DNA from: CADEEV01 sp032127875
GTDB lineage: Bacteria; Acidobacteriota; Vicinamibacteria; Fen-336
Direction of reading: 5' to 3'
DNA length: 7,397 bases
Assembly: GCA_032127875.1 (NCBI GenBank)
Contig: JAQBHI010000027.1
Coordinates: 1-7,397, forward strand
The position numbers were made by a program, and so were the translations under genes. Of this stretch, positions 1 through 6,524 are shown piece after piece (position 1 is the stretch's first letter; each line of letters begins with the position of its first letter). Under the pieces are notes generated by a model that saw only the letters and a program-made list of their open reading frames with translations, searched no databases and was not told where the DNA came from.

Positions 1-67
1 GGAACTCGGCGGGCAGGACCAGTTGACCTCTGGAGGACACCGGGTCAAGTGCATCGCGCCGCTGAAA

Positions 68-157
68 TGGCGGAGAGAGAGGGATTCGAACCCTCGGAAG
101 AGTTACCCCTTCACATGATTTCCAGTCATGCCGATTCAGCCTCTCTCGCATCTCTCC
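68..157 (-). tRNA. tRNA-Ser (anticodon GGA)
   Basis: On the minus strand the 7-bp acceptor stem GGAGAGA/TCTCTCC closes a class II tRNA with discriminator G and an encoded CCA end (68-70 on the plus strand). The anticodon arm is CATGA-CTGGAAA-TCATG, giving anticodon GGA, which reads the serine codons UCC and UCU. The long variable arm typical of tRNA-Ser and the GGTTCGAATCC T-arm are both present. It lies divergently to the hydrolase gene at 197. tRNA-Ser is often found near the SRP RNA and dnaX in bacteria, usually in the same orientation, whereas here it is inverted. Confidence 0.97.
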
Positions 158-182
158 GCGCGGGCGCCTTCGGCGAAGGATA

Positions 183-188
183 ATTGTA
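183..188 (-). promoter_or_regulatory. Possible -10 box for tRNA-Ser
   Basis: Read on the minus strand the sequence is TACAAT, five of six matches to the sigma-70 -10 box. It ends 26 bases before the tRNA-Ser 5' end, almost the same distance as the strong -10 box of the tRNA-Asn in this window. No convincing -35 box is visible 16-18 bases upstream, so this is a tentative call. It would place the tRNA promoter over the start-codon region of the divergent hydrolase. Confidence 0.35.
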
Positions 189-196
189 GCCGTTCT

Positions 197-1288
197 ATGC
201 GCCGACTGAGTCTCATGCCCCTCGTGGCCCGACTCCTGCTCGTCGTCGCCGCAACCCTCGTCGGCCTGCTGGCGCTCGAGGCCGGGCTGCGGGCGAAAGC
301 GGCGTTCGAGGGCCGCTCGTTCGAAGAAGCCCTCGCCAGCCGCCCCCGTATCGGCGCTGACGGCCGCGCCACACTGGGCCAGATGATTCGCGCCACTGGC
401 GACCGACGCCTCTACGAGCTGATTCCGGGCCTGCGCGTCAACTTCACGCGCGCCCGGGTCTCGATCAACGTGGACGGCTTTCGAGGGGCGCTCCGCTCTC
501 GGGAGAAGCCGCCCGGCACGCTGCGCCTGCTCGGGCTCGGCGACTCGGTGATGTTCGGCTGGGGTGTGGACGACGGCCTCGACTATCTCTCGGTTCTCGA
601 GCGCCGCCTCGCCCAGCAGGAGCTGGGAGCGCGCTGGGAGATCGTGAACACGGCGGTGCCGGGATACAACACCGTGATGGAGGTCGAGACGCTCAAGCAC
701 CGAGGTCTGGCGTACGCGCCGGACATCGTGATCCTGGGCTATTGCGTGAACGATCTGAGCCTGCCGCAGTTCGTGGAGGCGGAGCCTGAGGTCTTTTCGC
801 TGCGCCGCTCGTTTTTGAGCGACTTCGCACGAGAACGCCTGACGCGCGCCGGCAGCGAGGCGGCCGCCGACGATCCCTTCGCGGAGCAGGCTCGGTCAGT
901 GCCGGATCGCTATCGGGACATGGTCGGCATCGAAGCCTTCAGCCGCGCCGTGACCGAGTTGCGCGCGCTGGGCCAGCAGCACGGCTTCGACGTCGTCGTG
1001 CTGTTCTTCTGGAGCGCCCCCGCCACGATCCGGCGCATCGTAGAGCCGCTCGGCTTCCGGCTCGTCGACACGCGCGTCGCGATGAAGGCGTTCCTCGGAC
1101 GCGAGGGGCTGCGTGAGCTGCGCGGCTCCGCGCTCTCGCTGTCGCGCGAGGATTCCCACCCTTCGGCCCTCGGCCACGAACTGATCGCCGAGAGTCTCTA
1201 CGACGGGCTGCGGGAGGCCGGACTTTTCGAGCGAGCCCGCTCTCGCGCCGCGCTTGTGCCGATTGCCCCCGTCTCGGCGCTGAAGTAG
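197..1288 (+). CDS. Membrane-anchored SGNH/GDSL-family hydrolase
   Basis: The 363-residue protein has a basic N-terminus and one hydrophobic segment at about residues 8-28, suggesting a signal anchor with the catalytic domain outside the cytoplasmic membrane. SGNH blocks appear in order: GDS with the nucleophile Ser117 (block I), the oxyanion Gly156 in NTAVPGYN (block II), Asn185 in the GYCVND stretch (block III), and Asp319/His321 in EDSHPSALGH (block V). The full Ser-Asp-His set implies an active esterase or lipase-like enzyme, perhaps acting on acylated polysaccharide or lipid, but the substrate cannot be read. The frame is open back to an ATG at 128, but that lies inside the tRNA-Ser. ATG 197 (or 215, just before the hydrophobic segment) is more credible. 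GAAGGA at 175-180 is a rather distant ribosome site. The gene ends 16 bases before the SRP RNA. Confidence 0.85.
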   Translation: MRRLSLMPLVARLLLVVAATLVGLLALEAGLRAKAAFEGRSFEEALASRPRIGADGRATLGQMIRATGDRRLYELIPGLRVNFTRARVSINVDGFRGALRSREKPPGTLRLLGLGDSVMFGWGVDDGLDYLSVLERRLAQQELGARWEIVNTAVPGYNTVMEVETLKHRGLAYAPDIVILGYCVNDLSLPQFVEAEPEVFSLRRSFLSDFARERLTRAGSEAAADDPFAEQARSVPDRYRDMVGIEAFSRAVTELRALGQQHGFDVVVLFFWSAPATIRRIVEPLGFRLVDTRVAMKAFLGREGLRELRGSALSLSREDSHPSALGHELIAESLYDGLREAGLFERARSRAALVPIAPVSALK

Positions 1289-1304
1289 TCTACGAAGACG
1301 CGGC

Positions 1305-1427
1305 CGGCCGCACGTGGGTTCCGGCCCTGCGCAATTCGGGACGCCGAACCCCGCCAGGCCCGGAAGGGAGCAACGGTTAGGCGCCACCCGGGTGTGCCGC
1401 AGGATAGCCGGCGCCCACGTGGGGCCG
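1305..1427 (+). ncRNA. ffs: Small signal recognition particle RNA (4.5S RNA)
   Basis: This is the RNA scaffold that binds Ffh (SRP54) and FtsY for co-translational targeting of membrane proteins. The conserved apical domain is at about 1353-1376, with the GCCAGG side, a GGAA tetraloop at 1362-1365 and the AGCAACGG side, matching the bacterial SRP signature. The long closing helix is visible: 1305-1318 pairs with 1414-1427, with one mismatch (1310/1422). The opposite arm GTGTGCCGCAGGATAGCCGG resembles the E. coli 4.5S 3' half. There is no Alu domain, so it is the short form. The ends are set from the helix and may be off by several bases. A weak promoter candidate is TTGCCC (1263-1268), a 17-base spacer and TAGTCT (1286-1291), overlapping the hydrolase stop. 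It sits 19 bases before dnaX, its usual neighbour. Confidence 0.94.
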
Positions 1428-1446
1428 CGCCGCATCCCCTGACGCG

Positions 1447-3099
<1,653 letters not shown>

Positions 3100-3120
3100 T
3101 TTCGCGAGGCAAGAATAGTT

Positions 3121-3126
3121 GAGGAG
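3121..3126 (+). promoter_or_regulatory. Ribosome binding site supporting the GTG start of ybaB
   Basis: GAGGAG lies 9 bases before GTG 3136 and decides the non-ATG start of the YbaB/EbfC gene. Confidence 0.75.
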
Positions 3127-3135
3127 ACAAGACCC

Positions 3136-3450
3136 GTGAATCCCTTCGGCGGCGACCCCAGGAAGCTCATGAAGCAGTTCCAGCAGGCACAGGAGCGCAT
3201 CCAGGCCGAGATTGCGGCCCTCGACATCGAGGGCACGGCGGGGGGCGGTGTCGTCACGGTGCGGATGGACGGCCAGAAAAACCTGAAGAGCCTGAAGATC
3301 GAGCCCGACGCTGTGAACAAGGACGATCTCGAGATGCTCCAGGATCTGATACTCGCCGCGGTGGGCGAGGCCGCGCGCAAGATCGATGCTGCCATCCAAG
3401 AAAAGGTCGGCGGCCTGACCGGCGGCCTGAAGATACCCGGGCTGGGCTGA
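3136..3450 (+). CDS. ybaB: YbaB/EbfC family nucleoid-associated protein
   Basis: A 104-residue small DNA-binding protein that forms dimers and coats the nucleoid. It begins with GTG behind a good GAGGAG site. Family landmarks are the N-terminal helix KLMKQFQQAQERIQAEIA (about 10-27), the strand segment GGGVVTVRMDG (37-47), LKSLKIEPD (51-59) and the helical C-terminus with EMLQDLILAAVGEAARKI (66-83). A Gly-rich tail GGLTGGLKIPGLG closes the protein, as in many family members. It lies 36 bases after dnaX and 40 before recR, the near-universal order, so one transcript is expected. YbaB has been linked to DNA organisation and recombination repair through this gene neighbourhood; its exact role here is inferred from family. 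Confidence 0.96.
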   Translation: MNPFGGDPRKLMKQFQQAQERIQAEIAALDIEGTAGGGVVTVRMDGQKNLKSLKIEPDAVNKDDLEMLQDLILAAVGEAARKIDAAIQEKVGGLTGGLKIPGLG

Positions 3451-3490
3451 TCGCACGCGACCACTCGCCTACTTGCCTTAGACTCAGGTC

Positions 3491-4087
3491 GTGGACTATC
3501 CGGCAGCTGTCCAAAAGCTGATCGATGAGCTGCGGCGGCTGCCCGGCATCGGGCCGAAGTCGGCGCAGCGCATCGCCTTCCATCTGCTGCGGGGTTCGCC
3601 GGAAGAGGCCGAACGGCTGGGCGGCTCGATCAGCCGGCTGCTGGACGGCATCCGGCTGTGCGCCGTGTGCAACGCGATCGCCGATCGTGAGATCTGCGCT
3701 CACTGCGAGGATGCCTCGCGCTCGGAGCGCGTGATCTGTGTCGTCGAAGAGCCCCACGAGATCCTCGCGGTCGAACGCACCCGCGAGTTCAAGGGCCGCT
3801 ATCACGTCCTGCACGGGGCGCTCTCACCGTTGCAGGGCATCGGCCCGGACGAGCTGAAGGCCCAGGGTTTGATCGAGCGGGTCCGCAGGGGCGGCGTCGA
3901 CGAGGTGATCCTCGCCACCAGCCCGACGGTCGAGGGCGAGGCGACGGCCGCGTGGCTGGCGCGGCTCCTGAAGCCGCTTGGGGTGCGGGTCACCCGCATC
4001 GCGATGGGCGTCCCGGTCGGCTCCGATCTGGAATGGGCCGACGAGGTCACGATCGCCAAGGCCCTCGAAGGCCGCAGAGACTACTGA
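3491..4087 (+). CDS. recR: Recombination mediator protein RecR
   Basis: RecR works with RecO (and RecF) to load RecA onto single-stranded gaps coated with SSB. The 198-residue length matches the family (about 200). Seen in order: a helix-hairpin-helix LPGIGPKSAQRIAFHLL (17-33); a zinc finger with Cys57, 60, 69 and 72; a Toprim domain (about 78-173) with VVEEP (84-88), HGALSPLQGIGP (108-119) and SPTVEGEAT (144-152); and the closing GVPVGSDLEWADEVTIAKAL segment (173-192). The GTG start at 3491 gives the conserved MDYP-like beginning. An AGG only 3 bases upstream makes the ribosome site weak. It is the last gene of the cluster; two GC-rich hairpins follow before the mglB promoter. Confidence 0.98.
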   Translation: MDYPAAVQKLIDELRRLPGIGPKSAQRIAFHLLRGSPEEAERLGGSISRLLDGIRLCAVCNAIADREICAHCEDASRSERVICVVEEPHEILAVERTREFKGRYHVLHGALSPLQGIGPDELKAQGLIERVRRGGVDEVILATSPTVEGEATAAWLARLLKPLGVRVTRIAMGVPVGSDLEWADEVTIAKALEGRRDY

Positions 4088-4109
4088 AGCACCACACGCC
4101 GAAGCACCA
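4086..4109. repeat. Short tandem repeat over the recR stop
   Basis: GAAGCACCA occurs at 4086-4094 and again at 4101-4109 (15-base period); the first copy overlaps the recR TGA codon. A third GAAG at 4115-4118 leads into the following hairpin. Its function is unknown. Confidence 0.6.
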
Positions 4110-4116
4110 GTAACGA

Positions 4117-4155
4117 AGCCGCGGAGCGCCGGATTGACTCCGGCGCGGAGCGGCT
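4117..4155. repeat. Long interrupted hairpin after recR
   Basis: AGCCGC (4117-4122) pairs with GCGGCT (4150-4155) and GCGCCGGA (4126-4133) with TCCGGCGC (4139-4146). The two stems are separated by a symmetric GGA/GGA internal loop and capped by TTGAC. All 14 base pairs are Watson-Crick. No T-run follows on either strand, so a classical intrinsic terminator is not supported. It may still end recR transcription with Rho or protect the 3' end. An alternative small stem GCCC-GAA-GGGC follows at 4163-4173. Confidence 0.65.
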
Positions 4156-4174
4156 GGGGGGAGCCCGAAGGGCG

Positions 4175-4205
4175 CGGGGGCATGCTTGATGGCCGTTACC
4201 CCCCG
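4175..4205. repeat. Second GC hairpin between recR and mglB
   Basis: CGGGGG (4175-4180) pairs with CCCCCG (4200-4205) around a 19-base loop. There is no T-run. It ends 21 bases before the -35 box of the mglB promoter. It could insulate mglBA from recR read-through; the role is inferred. Confidence 0.4.
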
Positions 4206-4226
4206 TACTGCCCTTAAGTCCTTCTG

Positions 4227-4255
4227 TTGCAATTCTCTGGACGGCACGCTATAAC
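4227..4255 (+). promoter_or_regulatory. Sigma-70 promoter of mglBA
   Basis: TTGCAA (4227-4232), a 17-base spacer and TATAAC (4250-4255) are a close match to the housekeeping consensus, predicting a start near 4262 and a leader of about 36 bases. This makes mglB-mglA a separate transcription unit from dnaX-ybaB-recR. Confidence 0.75.
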
Positions 4256-4263
4256 TTTGCGGT

Positions 4264-4290
4264 TCCTCGGGAAATCCCCGCGGAGGAGGA
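4264..4290 (+). promoter_or_regulatory. mglB leader: strong ribosome site with possible occluding hairpin
   Basis: GGAGGAGGA (4282-4290) sits 7 bases before ATG 4298 and fixes the mglB start. Upstream TCCT (4264-4267) can pair with AGGA (4284-4287), stacked over CGGG/CCCG (4268-4271 with 4277-4280). That would tie up part of the ribosome site. The ribosome site is clear, but the regulatory reading is speculative. Confidence 0.5.
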
Positions 4291-4297
4291 TCACGTA

Positions 4298-4798
4298 ATG
4301 GCCGCGCCCGACATCGTCATGTATGAGGAGGAGTTCAACCAGATCAAGCAGGTGATCTCGAAGCTCCGCGTCGACGCCAACGCCAAGGTGGTCTTCCTGG
4401 TCGACAAGAACGGTCAGCAGATCGCTGCCCACGGCGACATCGAGAATCTCGACACCACCTCGCTGGCGTCGCTCACCGCCGGCAACGTGGCCGCCACCGA
4501 TGGCCTCGCCAAGCTGATCGGCGAGAAGGAGTTCTCGATCCTCTTCCACGAGGGCGAGAAGGACAACATCCACATCTCGATCGTCGCGCAGCGCGTGATC
4601 CTGGTAGTGATCTTCGACACGCGCTCGTCTCTCGGGCTCGTGAGGTTGCGCGTGAAGAAGGCGTCACAGGAGCTGAACGACGTCTTCGCGCGGATCGTCG
4701 CGAAAGTGGACAAGGAGAAGTCGCAGGCGGGTGGCGGCTTCGAGAGCCCTTTCGCCGAGATCACCGACGAGGACATCGACAGCCTGTTCAGCGAGTAG
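4298..4798 (+). CDS. mglB: MglB-like Roadblock/LC7 GTPase-activating protein
   Basis: MglB is the GTPase-activating partner of MglA; in Myxococcus xanthus it sits at the lagging pole and keeps MglA-GTP at the leading pole. This 166-residue protein resembles M. xanthus MglB as I remember it: VMYEEEF (7-13), DANAKVVFLVDKNGQ (26-40), DTTSLASLTAGNVAA (52-66), GLAKLIGEKEF (69-79), then VVIFDTRSSLGLVRLRVKKAS (103-123). These define a single Roadblock/LC7 domain that dimerises. The C-terminal tail SPFAEITDEDIDSLFSE (150-166), known in M. xanthus to contact MglA, is also conserved. The start is fixed by GGAGGAGGA. mglA follows after 15 bases, so the two are almost certainly co-transcribed. It could serve motility or simply cell polarity; motility genes are not in the window. 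Confidence 0.93.
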   Translation: MAAPDIVMYEEEFNQIKQVISKLRVDANAKVVFLVDKNGQQIAAHGDIENLDTTSLASLTAGNVAATDGLAKLIGEKEFSILFHEGEKDNIHISIVAQRVILVVIFDTRSSLGLVRLRVKKASQELNDVFARIVAKVDKEKSQAGGGFESPFAEITDEDIDSLFSE

Positions 4799-4813
4799 AG
4801 CCAAGCTGGCCCG

Positions 4814-5401
4814 ATGACCTTCATCAACTACGCTTCCCGCGAGATCAACTGCAAGATCGTCTACTACGGCCCGGGCCTGTGCGGGAAGACCACCAACCTC
4901 CAGTACATCTACGACAAGACCAACCCCGCCGCGAAGGGCAAGCTGATCTCGCTCGCGACCGAAACCGACCGCACGCTGTTCTTCGATTTCCTTCCGCTCG
5001 AACTCGGCACGGTGCGCGGCTTCAAGACGCGCTTCCACCTCTACACCGTCCCCGGCCAGGTCTTCTACGACGCCTCGCGTAAGCTGATCCTGAAGGGCGT
5101 CGACGGTGTGATCTTCGTGGCGGACAGCCAGGTCGAGCGCATGGACGCGAACGTGGAGGCGATCGAGAACCTGGTCCTCAACCTGAAGAGCCAGGGCTAC
5201 GACCTCAACAGCATCCCCTACGTGCTGCAGCTCAACAAGCGCGACTTGCCCAACGTCGCGCCGGTGGACGAGATGAAGCGGCTGCTGGTCCGCAGGACCG
5301 AGCCGATCTACGAGGCAGTGGCGCCCAAAGGCATCGGCGTCTTCGAGACCTTGAAGGGCATTGCCAAGCTGGTCCTCTCCGAGCTCACTAAAGCCGGCTA
5401 A
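4814..5401 (+). CDS. mglA: MglA-like small Ras-type polarity GTPase
   Basis: This cytoplasmic GTPase acts as a polarity switch, active when GTP-bound and turned off by MglB. It has 195 residues, the same as M. xanthus MglA. Motifs are the P-loop GPGLCGKTT (19-27), TVPG (78-81) replacing the usual DxxG of Ras, which is an MglA hallmark, and NKRD (141-144) for guanine recognition. Arg53 and Gln82, the catalytic residues reported for M. xanthus MglA, are both in place, so the protein should hydrolyse GTP with MglB help. No lipid-modification Cys or membrane segment is seen. The ATG is 15 bases after mglB with no strong ribosome site, consistent with translational coupling. Only about 24 bases separate its stop from the tRNA-Asn promoter. 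Confidence 0.96.
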   Translation: MTFINYASREINCKIVYYGPGLCGKTTNLQYIYDKTNPAAKGKLISLATETDRTLFFDFLPLELGTVRGFKTRFHLYTVPGQVFYDASRKLILKGVDGVIFVADSQVERMDANVEAIENLVLNLKSQGYDLNSIPYVLQLNKRDLPNVAPVDEMKRLLVRRTEPIYEAVAPKGIGVFETLKGIAKLVLSELTKAG

Positions 5402-5425
5402 ATCCGTCGCCGGGCGCGCGAGTGG

Positions 5426-5454
5426 TTGACCCGGTTCAGCGCGCTGCCTATAAT
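5426..5454 (+). promoter_or_regulatory. Strong sigma-70 promoter of tRNA-Asn
   Basis: TTGACC (5426-5431), a 17-base spacer and a perfect TATAAT (5449-5454) predict a transcript start near 5461, about 20 bases before the mature tRNA 5' end. This is the best promoter in the window. Confidence 0.88.
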
Positions 5455-5481
5455 TTTCGTTTCGCGACGCCCGTACCCTGT

Positions 5482-5556
<75 letters not shown>

Positions 5557-5600
5557 ACCCCCGCCTGAGCCGTAAGGCTTTGCGTACCCTCCAACCCCCC

Positions 5601-5625
5601 ACTGTCCCCGAACTCTCCCTCTTCT
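5601..5625. repeat. Left copy of direct repeat flanking the DUF6883-DUF4926 unit
   Basis: The 25 bases begin ACTGTCCCC and end TTCT. They match 6331-6356 at 22 positions with one single-base gap. Each copy is itself a dimer of a roughly 11-base unit close to AACTGTCCCCT. The spacing between copies is 730 bases. Confidence 0.65.
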
Positions 5626-5648
5626 ACGTTGCGCTCTCTCGGTTGAGT

Positions 5649-5741
5649 CGAGAGAAACGCGTCCCCGCGGAGCAACGCGTCGGCCGTTTCCCGCTCGGTC
5701 ACGATGTTGTAGCGGAGCAGCATCGAGCGGGTCTCATAATG
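5649..5741 (-). pseudogene. Decayed C-terminal stub of a tyrosine recombinase/integrase
   Basis: Reading the minus strand from 5741 gives ETRSMLLRYNIVTERETADAL. This resembles the end of many phage-type tyrosine integrases, whose pattern is GHxTRSMFxRYNIV followed by a short acidic/Ala-rich helix. The Tyr in RYNIV would be the catalytic tyrosine. Upstream of this point the frame carries no recognisable integrase, and the usual GH is disrupted (HY is read instead), so only a stub remains. It points its C-terminus at the tRNA-Asn, as integrases beside their attachment site often do. A 7-bp hairpin with stems 5635-5641 and 5649-5655 overlaps its end. The minus frame stays open on through the tRNA to 5493, but that extension is not a gene. 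The stub is short, so chance resemblance cannot be excluded. Confidence 0.5.
5690..5731. repeat. Inverted repeat before the DUF6883 gene
   Basis: CCCGCTCG (5690-5697) pairs perfectly with CGAGCGGG (5724-5731). A nested GATG/CATC (5703-5706, 5721-5724) is an alternative pairing. It ends 8 bases before the proposed ATG 5739. It could be an operator for the two-gene unit or just an accident of the integrase remnant it lies in. Confidence 0.4.
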
Positions 5742-6089
5742 CTCCTCGCAGTGAGGCTCTCGGCACGCGACGCTATCATCCCCCCAGACAAGCTACGGGA
5801 CTACCTTCTGTCGACGTCGCACCCCGATGGCCGTGGCAAGGCTGAATACCTCGGTCAACTCGGCTACTCCCAAGACGCATTCGGGCAGCTTGATGTGGAC
5901 CTTCGCGAGCAGGTCCTGTCCCGTGAGGCTCAACCCGGGCTGGCGTCGCGCTACGGGCAGAAGTATGAGATCCTCGGACCGCTCACGGGACCGAACGGCA
6001 ATACCGCCTGGGTCCGCACGATCTGGATCATTCTCACGGGCGAGACGGCCCCCAGGTTGGTGACGCTCATCCCGGCGGAGAAACCATGA
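5739..6089 (+). CDS. DUF6883 family protein, possible toxin-like partner
   Basis: A 116-residue protein of unknown function. It matches the DUF6883 pattern as I recall it: AIIPPDKLRDYLLSTSHPDGRGKA (12-35), LGYS (41-44), a middle helix, then RYGQKYEILGPLTGPNGNTAWVRTIWII (71-98) and PRLVTLIP (105-112). There is no signal peptide, membrane segment or Cys, so it is probably cytoplasmic. The frame is open back to TTG 5580, but residues before ATG 5739 lie antisense to the integrase remnant and look non-coding. GTG 5751 is another possible start. No strong ribosome site or promoter is seen. Its TGA overlaps the ATG of the DUF4926 gene (ATGA), implying coupled translation. Such small coupled pairs on accessory DNA often are toxin-antitoxin or effector-immunity modules, but this is inference. 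Codons such as CTA and CTT look less GC-biased than in dnaX. Confidence 0.8.
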   Translation: MLLAVRLSARDAIIPPDKLRDYLLSTSHPDGRGKAEYLGQLGYSQDAFGQLDVDLREQVLSREAQPGLASRYGQKYEILGPLTGPNGNTAWVRTIWIILTGETAPRLVTLIPAEKP

Positions 6090-6331
6090 CTCTCGCGCTC
6101 TTCCAGCGTGTGGTGCTGACGCAGGACCTGTCGAAGGAAGGGCTGCGCGCAGGCGATGTCGGAGTGATCGTCGAGAAGTATCCGGCGCGCGGCGACGTGC
6201 CCGAGGGCTACGAGCTCGAGGTCTTCGCCGCGACCGGCCAAACGATCGCCGTCGTCTCGGTTCCCGCCTCTGCCGTCCGTGAGGCGACGGAGCACGAGGT
6301 CCTGAGCGTCCGCGAAATGGCGCGGGCCTAA
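6086..6331 (+). CDS. DUF4926 family small protein
   Basis: An 81-residue protein matching the DUF4926 pattern: a hydrophobic start followed by VVLTQDLSKEGLRAGDVGVIVE (9-30), then YELEVFAATGQTIAVVSVPASAV (42-64). The GL.AGDVG.IVE core and the alternating strands suggest a small SH3-like beta barrel. The C-terminus is a short, mostly polar tail. ATG 6086 overlaps the upstream stop, with GGAG at 6077-6080 as the ribosome site. DUF4926 genes are, from memory, frequent next to DUF6883 genes, and the second, small gene of such a pair would be the natural antitoxin or immunity candidate. No experimental function is known to me. The stop codon coincides with the first base of the right-hand direct repeat. 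Confidence 0.83.
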   Translation: MTLALFQRVVLTQDLSKEGLRAGDVGVIVEKYPARGDVPEGYELEVFAATGQTIAVVSVPASAVREATEHEVLSVREMARA

Positions 6332-6356
6332 CTGTCCCCTCAACTGTCCCTTTTCT
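6331..6356. repeat. Right copy of direct repeat flanking the DUF6883-DUF4926 unit
   Basis: Matches 5601-5625 at 22 positions. Here the two internal units, each AACTGTCCC-like, are almost identical. It begins in the stop codon of the DUF4926 gene, so the cassette boundary and the coding end coincide. Confidence 0.65.
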
Positions 6357-6429
6357 CGGTGCGAATCGGGCCGAAGCAAGGCGAGAGCAGTTGAGGTCAA
6401 GTACCCTTCAGATCAAGATCGAGTTGTCT

Positions 6430-6467
6430 CGGGTCGGCTGGCGTAGCCGCGCTGATTGCCGAACCCG
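6430..6467. repeat. Hairpin in the convergent intergenic region
   Basis: The region 6332-6524 separates convergent genes and holds no ORF I can support. CGGGTCGGC (6430-6438) pairs with GCCGAACCCG (6458-6467) over 9 pairs with one bulged A, and a small GGC-GTA-GCC stem lies in the loop. There is no T-run in either direction, so terminator activity is uncertain. The position between convergent genes would suit a bidirectional 3' end. Confidence 0.4.
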
Positions 6468-6524
6468 CTTCTGCTCCGGCTCGCCGCGCGAGTAACCGGG
6501 TTGGTTGGCGCGCGGGCGGCCTGA

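Noticed and set aside
23..48. TTGACC/GGTCAA inverted repeat downstream of tRNA-Ser, possibly its terminator or a promoter
   Set aside because: Only 6 bp with a 14-base loop and no T-run; too weak to call, and the flanking context is cut by the window edge.
5580..5738. TTG-started N-terminal extension of the DUF6883 protein
   Set aside because: The extra 53 residues do not resemble the family, cover the direct repeat and the integrase remnant, and lack a ribosome site.
5642..6332. Integron gene cassette with attC site (GTTGAGT at 5642, GCCTAAC at 6326)
   Set aside because: The two 7-base core matches are degenerate and wrongly arranged. No complete attC with paired inner boxes is found on either side.
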